This document shows, piece after piece, positions 1-8,995 of a stretch of 64,000 bases of DNA (the first letter of the stretch is position 1; each line of letters begins with the position of its first letter). The stretch is from Hephaestia caeni (GTDB lineage Bacteria; Pseudomonadota; Alphaproteobacteria; Sphingomonadales; Sphingomonadaceae). The notes under the pieces are model-generated. The model did not search any database, was not told where the DNA came from, and saw only the letters and a program-made list of their open reading frames with translations. A program made the position numbers and the translations under genes. The stretch lies in NCBI RefSeq assembly GCF_003550065.1, contig NZ_QXDC01000004.1, positions 558,001 through 622,000 of the forward strand, written 5' to 3'.

Positions 1-156
1 CCCGCGGCGCTCGGCTTCTACCGCGCGAGCGGCTTCACGCCCGTCCGTCGCACGATCGAGACCTTCACCGATCCGCGCGCGCTGGGCGTGCTGCCCCCCG
101 ACGCCGCGCCGCAAATCCCTTATTTGGCGGCCGGCCCGGCCGACAGGCGCCGGTAG
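1..156 (+). CDS. GNAT N-acetyltransferase, C-terminal part only
   Basis: This is the end of a reading frame that enters from the left edge of the window and stops at TAG 154-156. The visible 51 residues contain GFYRASGF followed by a short strand. That is the typical last part of a GNAT acetyltransferase, where the Tyr helps acetyl-CoA chemistry and the Gly-Phe pair closes the fold. The substrate cannot be told. Its 3' end overlaps the convergent membrane-protein gene by 37 bases. Confidence 0.6.
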   Translation, partial: PAALGFYRASGFTPVRRTIETFTDPRALGVLPPDAAPQIPYLAAGPADRRR

Positions 157-902
157 AATTCGACCTGGATCAGCACGAGCAGCACCGCGGCGCCCGACTG
201 GACGGCGGCCGCGAGCCCGTCGACCACCGCCATCGCGATCGGGTTGACCGCGTTCGCCGAGGTCATCAGCGTGCCCGCGCCGACGAATATCTGCGCGACC
301 AGTTCGGCGGCGAAGGTGACGAGCGCGATCAGCGCCGCCAGTACGAGCCCGTTCCCCCGCGTCAGCGCGACGCTGCGCTTCACCGCGCGCACCGCGCCTA
401 GCGGCCGTTCGGCGACGATCGCGGCGCCGGTCAGCATCGTCCGCACGATCCAGTAGAAGGCGGGGACGAGCAGGATGACGATCGCGCCGCCCAACAGCGG
501 CCCCAGCAGCCCGATGCCGGCCACCACCGGCAGCCCGATCAGCACCGCCGACAGCAGGTATCGCGGCAGCAGCCGCAGCGCCTGGCCGAGCGCGGTCTTG
601 AGATCGGGCCGGCGCCGGTCGAGATAGAGCGACAGGATCACGAGCACGCCGTAAAACGCACACAGATAGGCGGCGAGATACCAGCCGCTGTTGCGCACCA
701 TCCAGTCGAGCAGCGCCTGCGTCTGCGCGGTGGTCGCCGCCGTCGAGCCGTCGCCCTTTTCCAGCACCGGCGCATCGAGCAGCAGCAGCAGCGCAAGCTG
801 CGGCAGGAACAGCGTCAGCCCCGCCACCGGCAACAGCACGGCGTGATCGGCGCGCAGCCGCGCCCAGGCGCTGCGCAGGGTTCCAACGAGATCGAGTTTC
901 AT
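120..902 (-). CDS. Polytopic membrane protein, paralogue of the next gene
   Basis: A 260-residue hydrophobic protein with about six membrane segments. The start at 902 (MKLDLVGTL) forms an ATGA overlap with the stop of the upstream gene, so the two are translationally coupled. Near residue 180 it carries a conserved stretch, RPLGAVRAVKRSVALTRGN, also recognisable in the neighbour (GVGAIRRAFGLTRG). This pattern occurs in membrane proteins related to the glycerophosphodiesterase membrane domain. No catalytic residues are visible and the function is unknown. Longer upstream extensions of the frame overlap the neighbour and are not credible starts. Confidence 0.75.
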   Translation of the reverse strand: MKLDLVGTLRSAWARLRADHAVLLPVAGLTLFLPQLALLLLLDAPVLEKGDGSTAATTAQTQALLDWMVRNSGWYLAAYLCAFYGVLVILSLYLDRRRPDLKTALGQALRLLPRYLLSAVLIGLPVVAGIGLLGPLLGGAIVILLVPAFYWIVRTMLTGAAIVAERPLGAVRAVKRSVALTRGNGLVLAALIALVTFAAELVAQIFVGAGTLMTSANAVNPIAMAVVDGLAAAVQSGAAVLLVLIQVEFYRRLSAGPAAK

Positions 903-1729
903 TCGGCCTCTGCGGGAAGATCCCGTGCCGCACGCGTGGCGAGATACAGTTCGGCTGCGAACGCCGCGGCGAGCACGGTGAACACCGTCGTCACCGCGCC
1001 GCCCACGATCGCGGTAAGCACGGTCGCGAGCGTGATCGCGCCCTCGCCGCCGAAGGCAAGCTGGAAGATCGACCCCAGCACCGTCGTCGCCGCCATCGCG
1101 CTGACGCCCCAGACGACGAAGAACAGGATGACGACGCCGACGATCCTGAGCGCCAGCCCGCGGGTGAGCCCGAAGGCGCGCCGGATCGCGCCGACGCCGC
1201 GCCGCTCGGCGACGACCACCGAATTGAGCGGCAGCAGCCGCGCCATGCCCCACAGCACCACGATCACCAGCGCGAGCGAATAGAGCCCGACGAACAGCTT
1301 GAGCCCCGCCGGCAGCGGCCCCGCCGGGTGCCACTGCCCGGGCACGGTCGACACCCAATCCACGCCCGAGGCGAGGAACGCGATGCCCAGCGGCGCTCCA
1401 AGCAAGGCGACGATCAGCGCGACGAGCAGGCCAATGCCGATCGCGGGCAGCAACCGCCGCGCCCCGGTGCGCATCGCCGCCGGCGCGACCGCGCCGGGCT
1501 CGACCGCGAGCGCGACCACCGAAAGCTGGCCCCACGCCATCACCACGGCGAGCACGATCGCGACCAGCCCGAAGACCGCGCCTGTCCCCGTGCCCGTCAT
1601 CGCCGGCCGCAGAATTTCCTGAAAGCAGGTGGGCAGGAAGATCAGCAGCCCCGCAATCGGCAGCACCGCCGCCGAGCGGTCGCCGAGAAACGCCGTCGTC
1701 CGGTCCCAGACCGTGCCCATCCTGACCAT
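899..1729 (-). CDS. Polytopic membrane protein, paralogue of the downstream gene
   Basis: A 276-residue protein with about six hydrophobic segments, the first at residues 19-33. It is transcribed leftward as first gene of a two-gene unit and overlaps the second by four bases. It shares the RRAFGLTRG-type motif and overall topology with that gene, so the pair probably arose by duplication. It is divergent from lipB, with about 75 bases between them. Met4 is an equally possible start. No function can be assigned. Confidence 0.72.
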   Translation of the reverse strand: MVRMGTVWDRTTAFLGDRSAAVLPIAGLLIFLPTCFQEILRPAMTGTGTGAVFGLVAIVLAVVMAWGQLSVVALAVEPGAVAPAAMRTGARRLLPAIGIGLLVALIVALLGAPLGIAFLASGVDWVSTVPGQWHPAGPLPAGLKLFVGLYSLALVIVVLWGMARLLPLNSVVVAERRGVGAIRRAFGLTRGLALRIVGVVILFFVVWGVSAMAATTVLGSIFQLAFGGEGAITLATVLTAIVGGAVTTVFTVLAAAFAAELYLATRAARDLPAEAE

Positions 1730-1806
1730 GATCGCCGCTCCCGTGTCGTGCCGCCTCGATGCTCTAGCGGTTGATCCATTCCTGTGGAAGCGGCAAGGAG
1801 CAGCGC

Positions 1807-2460
1807 GTGGACTCGCCCCTTCCCGACATCGAATGGCGGATCGCCGACGCGCCGGTGCCTTACGAGGAAGCCGTCGCGACGATGGAGGCGCGCGCCGCCG
1901 CGGTGCTCGCGGGCGAGGCGCACGAGCTGGTCTGGCTGCTCGAACACCCGCCGATCTACACCGCGGGCACCAGTGCCGACCCCGCCGACCTGCTCGATCC
2001 GCGCTTTCCGGTGCACAAGACGGGGCGCGGCGGCAAATACACCTATCACGGCCCCGGCCAGCGGATCGGCTATGTCGTGCTCGATCTGGGACGAAGGGGG
2101 CGCGACGTGCGCACCTACGTCCATGCGCTGGAAAACTGGGTGATCGCCGCTTTGTCCCGGATCGGGATCGCGGCCTATCCGGTGCCCGATCGGATCGGCA
2201 TCTGGACGCGCGACGGCGGCGAAGAGGCCAAGATCGGCGCGATCGGCGTGCGCGTGCGCAAATGGGTGACGCTGCACGGCTTTTCGGTGAATATCGCCCC
2301 GGATCTGGCGCATTTCGGCGGCATCGTGCCGTGCGGATTGCCCGATTATCCGGTCACCAGCGTCGCGAAACTCGGGAAAACGGCCGATTTTGCAACTTTC
2401 GACGCCGCTCTGGCGTTGCACACCGGCCCGTTCATCGAGTCCCTCGGACAAGCGCGATAA
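1807..2460 (+). CDS. lipB: Octanoyl-[acyl-carrier-protein] transferase LipB
   Basis: Moves the octanoyl group from octanoyl-ACP to lipoyl-domain lysines, the first step of lipoic acid assembly in the cytoplasm. The 217 residues show the family signature [12 protein letters not shown] (about 74-85), the catalytic lysine in AKIGAIGVR (about 142) and the catalytic cysteine in [12 protein letters not shown] (about 176). The GTG start at 1807 is preferred because AAGGAG lies six bases upstream. An in-frame ATG at 1771 would add 12 unrelated residues. The gene stands alone and divergent from the membrane-protein pair. Confidence 0.92.
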   Translation: MDSPLPDIEWRIADAPVPYEEAVATMEARAAAVLAGEAHELVWLLEHPPIYTAGTSADPADLLDPRFPVHKTGRGGKYTYHGPGQRIGYVVLDLGRRGRDVRTYVHALENWVIAALSRIGIAAYPVPDRIGIWTRDGGEEAKIGAIGVRVRKWVTLHGFSVNIAPDLAHFGGIVPCGLPDYPVTSVAKLGKTADFATFDAALALHTGPFIESLGQAR

Positions 2461-2561
2461 AACGAGACTTGAGGGGCGCCCCATATCCGACTAATGTCCA
2501 CGCCGGTTTGGGTATTAAGGGCCGCCACGGCCGTCCAAATCCACCAATTAGGGAGCTACAA

Positions 2562-2843
2562 ATGCGTGCAATCCTTTCCAAGCTGGTTATCGGTACGATG
2601 GTCGCCGGTGCCGCTCTCGCGGTGTCGGCCTGCGGCGACAAGACCGAGACGACCACCGACAACACCCTCGTCACCGACATGAACATGACGGACGACATGG
2701 GCACCATGACCGACAACATGACCGCGGTTGACGGCACGTTGGGCAACGACACCGCGCTCGCCAACGACGCGGCCCTCGTCAACGAAGCGGCGGCCACCGA
2801 CGCAGCGGCGAATGCGGCCGACGCCACCGCCAACGCGATGTAA
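2562..2843 (+). CDS. Small Asp/Asn/Thr/Ala-rich lipoprotein
   Basis: A 93-residue exported lipoprotein. Residues 1-24 form a signal peptide ending in the lipobox VSAC, with Cys24 as the lipidated residue. The rest is low-complexity, rich in Thr, Asp, Asn, Met and Ala, with no folded domain visible; small surface lipoproteins of this make-up are common in sphingomonads. A GGGAG site lies six bases before the ATG. A strong hairpin terminator follows the gene, so it is probably monocistronic. Function unknown. Confidence 0.8.
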   Translation: MRAILSKLVIGTMVAGAALAVSACGDKTETTTDNTLVTDMNMTDDMGTMTDNMTAVDGTLGNDTALANDAALVNEAAATDAAANAADATANAM

Positions 2844-2891
2844 TCATCGCGATCGCACCGGCCGCTGCCACGGCAGCGCCACGCGATTGAG

Positions 2892-2920
2892 GGGCCGTCC
2901 GAGCGATCGGGCGGCCCTTT
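2892..2920 (+). terminator. Rho-independent terminator of the small lipoprotein gene
   Basis: An 11-base stem (GGGCCGTCCGA pairing with TCGGGCGGCCC, one imperfect pair) with a GCGA loop and TTT after it. It lies about 50 bases after the lipoprotein stop. Confidence 0.7.
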
Positions 2921-3048
2921 CGATTCGGATGCGAAAGAAGGCACGGCGCGCCGCCGGATGCGATCGCCGTTTCGAATTGGGGCAGAAAGAGCTTGGGCCG
3001 CGTGCCCGATTCTTCTAGATTCGGCCGCAACGGCCAGGACGAGGAACG

Positions 3049-3750
3049 ATGAGCATGTTACGGATACTGACCGCGGCGGCTGCGGCGATCATGATCTTTT
3101 CGGCCACGCCGGCTTCGGCGCAGTTCTTCTTCCAGTCGCGCGACCTGAGCGGCCCGCGCGTGGTGGGCGACGAGCCGGGGATCGGCCAGGCATTGCCGGG
3201 CGCGACGCCGGCCGAATTGCGCGCCGAAATGGTGTGGACGTTGCGCGCGGCGATGAACGTCGCAGCGCTCCAGTGCGAGTTCGAACCGACGCTGCTGACG
3301 CGAACGAACTACAATGCGATGCTCAAGGATCACAAGGCCGAGCTGGCGGCGTCGCTCGATACGCTGCTCGCCTATTTCGTCCGCACCAACGGCAAGAACA
3401 AGCGCCAGGGGCAATTGGCGCTCGATCATTTCAGCACCGTCATCTATTCGAGCTTCTCGACCGTCTCGGCGCAATATATCTTCTGCCAGACGATGTCGTC
3501 GATCGGCCGCGACGTGATCTATGCGCCGCGCGGGGCGATGGGCGACGTCGCGCTCGATCGCATGCGGGAACTGCACAACAGCCTCGTGCCCTGGGGCGAG
3601 CAACGCTTCCCCAGCCGGATTTTCGTCGGCCCGCCGCGACTGCCGCGCTTCGACGAGAATTGCTGGACCAAGAAGGATCTGTGGAACACCAAACGATGCG
3701 GGCTCCCCTATCCCGCCCCCGGCGCCAGAACCTCGCTGGCGCAGCGGTAG
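3049..3750 (+). CDS. Exported protein of unknown function
   Basis: A 233-residue protein with a clear signal peptide (residues 1-25, cut after ASA). The mature part is mostly alpha-helical in appearance and has cysteines near residues 68, 147, 205 and 214 that could form disulfides in the periplasm. A GAGGAA ribosome site precedes the ATG at 3049. No family was recognised. It converges on queE, with a perfect 11-base inverted repeat in between. Confidence 0.72.
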   Translation: MSMLRILTAAAAAIMIFSATPASAQFFFQSRDLSGPRVVGDEPGIGQALPGATPAELRAEMVWTLRAAMNVAALQCEFEPTLLTRTNYNAMLKDHKAELAASLDTLLAYFVRTNGKNKRQGQLALDHFSTVIYSSFSTVSAQYIFCQTMSSIGRDVIYAPRGAMGDVALDRMRELHNSLVPWGEQRFPSRIFVGPPRLPRFDENCWTKKDLWNTKRCGLPYPAPGARTSLAQR

Positions 3751-3764
3751 ACCACTCCGATGCC

Positions 3765-3794
3765 GTCACCCCGGACTTGTTCCGGGGTGACGGT
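3765..3794. repeat. Palindrome B1 (short family-B element), possible terminator
   Basis: Perfect 11-base arms GTCACCCCGGA and TCCGGGGTGAC around CTTGT, followed by GGTTTT on the plus strand. It lies between two convergent genes and could end transcription of the upstream exported-protein gene. The same arm sequence recurs in the longer family-B elements. Confidence 0.75.
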
Positions 3795-3799
3795 TTTCG

Positions 3800-4432
3800 C
3801 TATCGCAGCCCCAGCACCTTGTGCGTCTGCGTCGACAGCCGCCAGCGTGGGCGATCGAGCACCAGCGCGATCGCCGCCTGGCGATTGGCGACGGCGTGGG
3901 GATCGTCCTTGGGCTGGATCAGGAAATGGCGGAAATCCCATCCCTCCAGCGCAGCCGGATCGATCCCGTCCTGCGGCCAGACCAGCTTCAATTCGTCGCC
4001 CACGCGCTGAACGACGTCGCTGCCCGCCTTGGGGCTGACGCACACCCAGTCGATCGCGGGATGCACGGGCAGCGTGCCGTTGGTCTCGATCGCGATCGCG
4101 AAACCGCGCGCGTGGAGCGCCGCGACCAGCGCGTCGTCGACCTGCAACATCGGCTCGCCCCCGGTGAGCACGACGAAACGATGCGCGTCCGCCGCGCCCC
4201 AGAAACCCTCGACGGCGGCAGCGAGGCCGGCCGCCTCAGCGAATTTGCCGCCACCCGCGCCGTCCGTCCCCACGAAATCGGTGTCGCAGAAGCGGCACAC
4301 CGCGGTCGCGCGGTCCTGTTCGCGCCCTGACCACAAATTGCACCCGGCGAAGCGCACGAACACCGCCCGACGCCCGCACTGCACGCCCTCACCCTGGAGC
4401 GTCAGGAACATTTCCTTGACGGCATAGGTCAT
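3800..4432 (-). CDS. queE: 7-carboxy-7-deazaguanine synthase QueE
   Basis: Radical-SAM enzyme that ring-contracts 6-carboxy-tetrahydropterin to 7-carboxy-7-deazaguanine in queuosine synthesis. The 210-residue protein begins with the family motif MFLTLQGEG. It has the iron-sulfur cluster cysteines at C31, C46 and C49, with the longer spacing between the first two seen in proteobacterial QueE. The glycine-rich SAM segment LTGGEPMLQ follows near residue 90. It lies 11 bases after queC on the same strand, forming a queC-queE unit for the same pathway. Confidence 0.93.
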   Translation of the reverse strand: MTYAVKEMFLTLQGEGVQCGRRAVFVRFAGCNLWSGREQDRATAVCRFCDTDFVGTDGAGGGKFAEAAGLAAAVEGFWGAADAHRFVVLTGGEPMLQVDDALVAALHARGFAIAIETNGTLPVHPAIDWVCVSPKAGSDVVQRVGDELKLVWPQDGIDPAALEGWDFRHFLIQPKDDPHAVANRQAAIALVLDRPRWRLSTQTHKVLGLR

Positions 4433-4443
4433 CGGCCGTCGCC

Positions 4444-5133
4444 TCAGGGCACGGCCGCGTAGACGGTCGGATCGGGCAATCCGGCCTCCGCGAAGCCCTT
4501 GGCGCGCAGCCGGCAGCTATCACACAGCCCGCAGTGCCGGTTCCCCAGCGCCGGATCGTAGCACGACCAGCTCAGCCCCGCGTCGAGCCCCAGCCGCGCG
4601 GCCTCGCGGACGATATCCGCCTTGCTCAGGTGCTGAAGCGGGGTGTGGACCACGAAGCGATCGCCCTCGACCCCCGCCTTGGTCGCCAGCGCCGCCATCT
4701 CCTCGAACGCGGTGATGAATTCGGCCCGGCAATCGGGATAGCCCGAATAATCGAGCGCGTTGACGCCGATATAGAGGTCGCGCGCACCCGCCGCCTCGGC
4801 CCAGCCGAGCGCGAGGCTGAGGAAGATCGTGTTGCGCGCGGGCACGTAAGTGATCGGGATGTCGGCGCCCACGCCCCCCTTGGGCACCGCGATGTCGGCG
4901 GTGAGCGCCGACCCGCCGAACGCCGACAGGTCGAGCGTCAGCACGACGTGCCGTTCGGCCCCGAGCATCCCCGCGATCCGGTGCGCCGCGGCAAGCTCGA
5001 CCTGGTGGCGCTGGTTATAGTCGATCGACAGCGCGAGCAGGCGATACCCGTCCTCTTTGGCGCGGGCGGCGGCGACCATCGAATCGAGCCCGCCCGAGAC
5101 GAGCGCGACGGCAAATGGGGAATCTGTTGGCAT
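4444..5133 (-). CDS. queC: 7-cyano-7-deazaguanine synthase QueC
   Basis: Converts 7-carboxy-7-deazaguanine to preQ0 with ATP and ammonia. The 229 residues carry the ATP pyrophosphatase loop SGGLDS (13-18) and the C-terminal zinc-site cysteines in [20 protein letters not shown]. The start at 5133 ([15 protein letters not shown]) was chosen because it matches family length. A longer frame to 5223 would run into repeat element A1 and is not credible. First gene of the queC-queE unit. Confidence 0.93.
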   Translation of the reverse strand: MPTDSPFAVALVSGGLDSMVAAARAKEDGYRLLALSIDYNQRHQVELAAAHRIAGMLGAERHVVLTLDLSAFGGSALTADIAVPKGGVGADIPITYVPARNTIFLSLALGWAEAAGARDLYIGVNALDYSGYPDCRAEFITAFEEMAALATKAGVEGDRFVVHTPLQHLSKADIVREAARLGLDAGLSWSCYDPALGNRHCGLCDSCRLRAKGFAEAGLPDPTVYAAVP

Positions 5134-5185
5134 GGTCCGTTTCGCTAAAGCCTTGTGCCGACAATCGGCCTCACCACCCACAACC

Positions 5186-5283
5186 CGTTCGTCCCCGGAC
5201 TTGATCCGGGGTTGTCGAAGCACCGTTCTTCTTTGCCCCAGTGCGGAAGCAAGAACGGCCCTTCGACAAGCTCAGGGCGAACG
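5186..5283. repeat. Palindromic element A1
   Basis: About 98 bases with inverted ends CGTTCG...CGAACG. The right inner arm contains CTTCGACAAGCTCAGGG. The left arm also holds a smaller palindrome, CCCCGGACTTGATCCGGGG. It is upstream of queC and fills much of the gene-free stretch 5134-5497. Apart from this element and the hslO terminator nothing else is seen in that stretch. Confidence 0.85.
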
Positions 5284-5365
5284 GGTCAGGTTGAACGCTC
5301 CGTGCCCTAGGAGCCGGACGCGCGAAGCGCAATCTCGATGCGGTGCGCCCTCGCGCCACCCCATA

Positions 5366-5395
5366 CAAAAAGAGGGCCGCCTTTGAGAGCGGCCC
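5366..5395 (-). terminator. Rho-independent terminator of hslO
   Basis: Read on the minus strand, GGGCCGC and GCGGCCC form a 7-base stem with an 8-base loop, followed by CTCTTTTTG. It is about 100 bases past the hslO stop. Confidence 0.78.
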
Positions 5396-5497
5396 AGTCC
5401 AGTCCTCGCGGACCATCTAGGGAGAAAAGCGTGCCCACAAATGACACGCGAACACCTCTAGCACCACCAGGGTAAACCCACGGTTAACAAGCCCGGC

Positions 5498-6403
5498 TCA
5501 GGCGGCGGCCGCCGCAACCGGGAAACTCCGCGCGCAGAACGCGCAATCGACGCTGATGACGCCGTTCTCATCGGCCATCTCGCGCTGTTCCGCGGGCGGG
5601 AATTTGGCGAGCACCTGCGCGATATAGTCGGGCGTGCAGCGGCACCCGCGCACCAGCGGCGTCGCGCCGAGCAGGCGCACCTCGTCCTCCTCGTTGAACA
5701 GCCGCCACACCAGCGTCTCCAGCGGCACGCCCGCATCGGCAAGCTCGTCGATCCCCATCGTCTGCGCCAGCACCGCGACATGCTCCCATTCGGGATGGTC
5801 GAGCCGGGTATGGAGCCGCTCGCGCCCTTCCTCACCCTCGGGCAGATGCTGGAGGAATAGCCCGCCCGCGCGGCACCCGCCAGCCCCGCGCTCCATGCCG
5901 AGGCGCACCAGCGTCGGGATCTGTTCGGACTGGATGAAATAGCGCTCGACGGCATCGGCCAGCGTGTCGCCGTCGAGCGGCACGATCCCCTGATAGCGCT
6001 CGCCGGTCAGCGCCTGATCGAACGTGACGGCGAGATAGCCCGTGCCGAACAGCGCGAACAGCGTCGGATCGGCCGGCATCTCGGCCAGCCGCTCGGCATC
6101 GAACTGGACATAGCCGCGCACCTCGCCGCCGCGATAGTCGCACACCAGCAATTGCACCGGGCCGCTGTCGGACTGCGCCTGCATCGTCAATTGCCCGCCC
6201 GCATCCTTGAGCGTCGAGCCGATCAGCGCGGCCAGCGTCAACGCCTCAGCGAGTAGCGCCTCGATCGCCGGCGGATAGGCGTGCGCCGCCAGTACCTCGT
6301 CGAGCACCGGCCCGAGCCGCACCAGCCGCCCGCGCGCATGCTTGCCCGGAATCGCGAAGCCGAGCGCGCGGTCGAGATCGGGAGTTGTCGTGCTCTCATA
6401 CAT
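5498..6403 (-). CDS. hslO: Redox-regulated chaperone Hsp33
   Basis: Cytoplasmic holdase chaperone switched on by oxidation. The 301-residue protein has the Hsp33 N-terminal fold and the zinc-binding switch cysteines as CxC (C254, C256) and CxxC (C287, C290). It is last in the order argD-argF-hslO, an arrangement also known from other alphaproteobacteria. There is no good ribosome site before the ATG, and element A2 ends only ten bases upstream. Expression therefore likely depends on readthrough from argF. A terminator follows. Confidence 0.93.
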   Translation of the reverse strand: MYESTTTPDLDRALGFAIPGKHARGRLVRLGPVLDEVLAAHAYPPAIEALLAEALTLAALIGSTLKDAGGQLTMQAQSDSGPVQLLVCDYRGGEVRGYVQFDAERLAEMPADPTLFALFGTGYLAVTFDQALTGERYQGIVPLDGDTLADAVERYFIQSEQIPTLVRLGMERGAGGCRAGGLFLQHLPEGEEGRERLHTRLDHPEWEHVAVLAQTMGIDELADAGVPLETLVWRLFNEEDEVRLLGATPLVRGCRCTPDYIAQVLAKFPPAEQREMADENGVISVDCAFCARSFPVAAAAA

Positions 6404-6413
6404 CAGGAAACAC

Positions 6414-6496
6414 CGTTCGGGCTGAGCTTGTCGAAGCCCCGCTCTGTCTTCGCCGGCCGGAAGAAGAACGGCCCTTCGACAAGCTCAGGGCGAACG
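6414..6496. repeat. Palindromic element A2, in the argF-hslO gap
   Basis: About 83 bases with inverted ends CGTTCGGGCTGAGCTTGTCG and CGACAAGCTCAGGGCGAACG. It lies between argF and hslO and could form a long hairpin in the shared mRNA. Confidence 0.87.
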
Positions 6497-6546
6497 GGGT
6501 TATGGGGCAAGGCCGGGAGATAGGAGCGCGCGTCTCGCGCCGCAAC

Positions 6547-7464
6547 TCACCCCAATTGCCCGAAGCACCAGCGCAGCACCGATTTCTGCGCGTGGAGCCG
6601 GTTCTCTGCCTCTCTCCAGATCAGCGATCGCGGCCCGTCGATCACCTCGGCGGTCACTTCCTCGCCGCGATGCGCGGGCAGGCAATGGAGGAACGCCGCG
6701 TCCTGCTTCGCTCCCGCCATCAGGTCCGCCGTCACCTGAAACGGCATCATCGCCGCAAGCTTGGTGTCGGCGTGATCCTGCCCCATCGAGATCCAGGTAT
6801 CGGTGACGATCACATCGGCGCCATCCACCGCCTCGCGCGCATTGCCGACGCAGCGCGCGCGGCCCTGCCCCAGCGCGAGATCGGCCTCGGACGGCTGATA
6901 GCCTTGCGGGCACGCCGCGACGACGTCGAACTGCATCAGGCCCGCCGCTTCCATGATCGAGGCGAGCACGTTGTTGCCGTCGCCCAGCCACGCGACCTTG
7001 AGGCCGGGAAGCTGCTTGCCGCTTTCGATGATCGTCAGCAGATCGGCCATGATCTGGCACGGATGCGATGCGTCGGTCAGGCCGTTGATCACCGGCACCG
7101 AGGCGTATTCGGCCATTTCCTCGATCTTCGCGTGATCGTCGGTGCGCACCATGATCGCGTCGCAATAGCCCGAGAGCACGCGCGCGGTATCGGCCACGGT
7201 CTCGCCGCGCCCGAGCTGGCTGGTCGCGGCGTCGAGCACCAGCGCCGAGCCGCCCAATTGGCGCATCGCCATGTCGAAGCTGACACGGGTGCGCGTCGAA
7301 TTCTTCTCGAACACCATCGCGAGCACATGCCCGGCAAGCGGCGCATCCGCATCGGCCTTGCCCTTGGGCCAGGCGACTCGCGCCGCCTTGCGATCGATCG
7401 CATCGGCCAGCATCGCGGCGACACCATCCGGCCCGGCATCCGAAAGCGAGAGGAAATGGCGCAT
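6547..7464 (-). CDS. argF: Ornithine carbamoyltransferase
   Basis: Makes citrulline from ornithine and carbamoyl phosphate in arginine synthesis. The 305 residues contain the carbamoyl-phosphate loop STRTR (56-60), HPCQ (about 132-135) and the ornithine-site motif [11 protein letters not shown] (about 263-273). Full length for the family. It follows argD on the same strand after a gap of 144 bases filled by element C1, and precedes hslO. Confidence 0.95.
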   Translation of the reverse strand: MRHFLSLSDAGPDGVAAMLADAIDRKAARVAWPKGKADADAPLAGHVLAMVFEKNSTRTRVSFDMAMRQLGGSALVLDAATSQLGRGETVADTARVLSGYCDAIMVRTDDHAKIEEMAEYASVPVINGLTDASHPCQIMADLLTIIESGKQLPGLKVAWLGDGNNVLASIMEAAGLMQFDVVAACPQGYQPSEADLALGQGRARCVGNAREAVDGADVIVTDTWISMGQDHADTKLAAMMPFQVTADLMAGAKQDAAFLHCLPAHRGEEVTAEVIDGPRSLIWREAENRLHAQKSVLRWCFGQLG

Positions 7465-7469
7465 CAGTT

Positions 7470-7597
7470 CCTCCCCAAGCTCGCCTCGGGGAGGGGGACC
7501 GACGGCCGCAGGCCGTTGGTGGAGGGGCGAGCGCGCCCTCTGTCAAACCCCTCCACCAGCTTCGCTGGTCCCCCTCCCCGAGCAAGCTCGGGGAGGA
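7470..7597. repeat. Palindromic element C1, in the argD-argF gap
   Basis: About 128 bases with outer arms CCTCCCC...GGGGAGG, nested smaller palindromes (CTCGGGGAGGGGGACC against GGTCCCCCTCCCCGAG) and an inner GACGGCCGCAGGCCGTTGG stem. It occupies nearly the whole gap. Confidence 0.82.
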
Positions 7598-7608
7598 TCA
7601 GGTTGGCC

Positions 7609-8799
7609 TCAATCATCGCTGGGCGGCACATAGGTCCGTGCCCCTTCCGACAGCTTCTCGATCGCCTCGGCGATATGCGCTTCCTCGATCACGTAGGGCG
7701 GCAGCAGCCGTACCGTGTTGTCACCCGCCGCGACCGTCAGCAGCCCGTGATGATCGCGCAAATGGGCCACGAAATCGCGGCTCGGGTGCTTGAGCTTCAA
7801 TCCCTGCATCAGCCCGCGCCCGCGCACGCTCTCGAACAGCGCGTCGTGATTGGGGATGAGCTGTTCCAGGCTCGCGCGCAGCCGCTCGCCCATCGCCGCG
7901 ACATGATCGAGGAAACCGGGTTCGAGGATCACGTCGAGCACCGCCTCGCCCGCCGCCATCGCCAGCGGATTGCCGCCATAGGTCGAGCCGTGCGTGCCGA
8001 ACACCATGCCCTTGGCCGCATCCTCGGTCGCAAGGCACGCGCCGAGCGGAAAGCCGCCGCCGATCCCCTTGGCGACCGCCATGATATCGGGGGTGATCCC
8101 GTAGAGTTCGTGCGCGAAGAACTTGCCGGTGCGGCCATAGCCGCATTGCACCTCGTCGAGCACCAGCAGCAGCCCGTGGTCGTCGCACGCCTTGCGCAAG
8201 CCTTTCAGGAAGGCGTCAGTCGCGGGGCGGATCCCGCCCTCGCCCTGTATCGGCTCGACGAGGAAACCGGCGGTATGCTCGTCGATCAGCGCCAGCGCGC
8301 CCTCAAGATCGTTGAACTCGGCATATTTGAAGCCCGGCAGCAGCGGATCGAAACCGTCGCGCAGCTTGGCCTGATTGGTCGCCGAGATCGTCCCGATCGT
8401 GCGGCCGTGGAACGCCATGTTGAAGGTGATCAGGTCGTGCCGCTCGGGATTGCCGTTGGCATAGTGATACCGCCGCGCGGTCTTGATCGCGCATTCGACC
8501 GCCTCGGCCCCCGAATTGGTGAAGAACACCGTATCGGCAAACGTGGTGTCGACGAGCCGCTGCGCCAGATGCTCGCCTTGTGGGCTGCCGTACATGTTCG
8601 AGACGTGCATCAGCGTCTCGGCCTGTTTCTGGATCGCGCCGATCAGATGCGGATGGCTGTGGCCGAGCGCGTTGACCGCGATCCCGCTCGCGAAATCGAG
8701 AAAGCGGCGGCCGTCGTCGGCAATCAGATAGACACCCTCGCCTCGCACCGGCCGCACGTCGCACCGCGGGTAGACGGGCATGAGCGGCGTGATGGTCAT
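7609..8799 (-). CDS. argD: Acetylornithine/succinyldiaminopimelate aminotransferase
   Basis: PLP enzyme of arginine synthesis that may also serve lysine synthesis. The 396 residues contain the class III aminotransferase features NSGAEAVECAIKTAR, the Asp in LVLDEVQCGYGRTG and the PLP lysine in VAKGIGGGFPLGA (about residue 244). The start at 8799 is chosen because AGGAGG lies eight bases upstream. The longer frame adds only seven residues. First gene of argD-argF-hslO. Confidence 0.94.
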   Translation of the reverse strand: MTITPLMPVYPRCDVRPVRGEGVYLIADDGRRFLDFASGIAVNALGHSHPHLIGAIQKQAETLMHVSNMYGSPQGEHLAQRLVDTTFADTVFFTNSGAEAVECAIKTARRYHYANGNPERHDLITFNMAFHGRTIGTISATNQAKLRDGFDPLLPGFKYAEFNDLEGALALIDEHTAGFLVEPIQGEGGIRPATDAFLKGLRKACDDHGLLLVLDEVQCGYGRTGKFFAHELYGITPDIMAVAKGIGGGFPLGACLATEDAAKGMVFGTHGSTYGGNPLAMAAGEAVLDVILEPGFLDHVAAMGERLRASLEQLIPNHDALFESVRGRGLMQGLKLKHPSRDFVAHLRDHHGLLTVAAGDNTVRLLPPYVIEEAHIAEAIEKLSEGARTYVPPSDD

Positions 8800-8901
8800 C
8801 GCAAGGGCCTCCTGATTCAAAAAGCAAAGGACGGCCCGGACGGCCGCCCTGCCGCGCTTCTAGGACTGGCGAGAGGACGGCGCAACACCATCAAAGAACC
8901 C

Positions 8902-8987
8902 GTCACCCCGGACCTGTTCCGGGGTCCAACCCTCCGCGAACGCTATCGCTCGAGGCTCGTTGGATGCCGGAACCAGCCCGGCATGAC
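8902..8987. repeat. Palindromic element B2
   Basis: 86 bases starting GTCACCCCGGACCTGTTCC and ending GCCCGGCATGAC. A closely similar 86-base element (B3) lies at 16825. It sits between argD and the ABC permease stop codon. Confidence 0.83.
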
Positions 8988-8995
8988 GATCGGGT

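Noticed and set aside
5431-5472. A 13-codon frame from GTG with GGGAG upstream
   Set aside because: Too short to support without conservation data, and no gene follows that it could control as a leader peptide.
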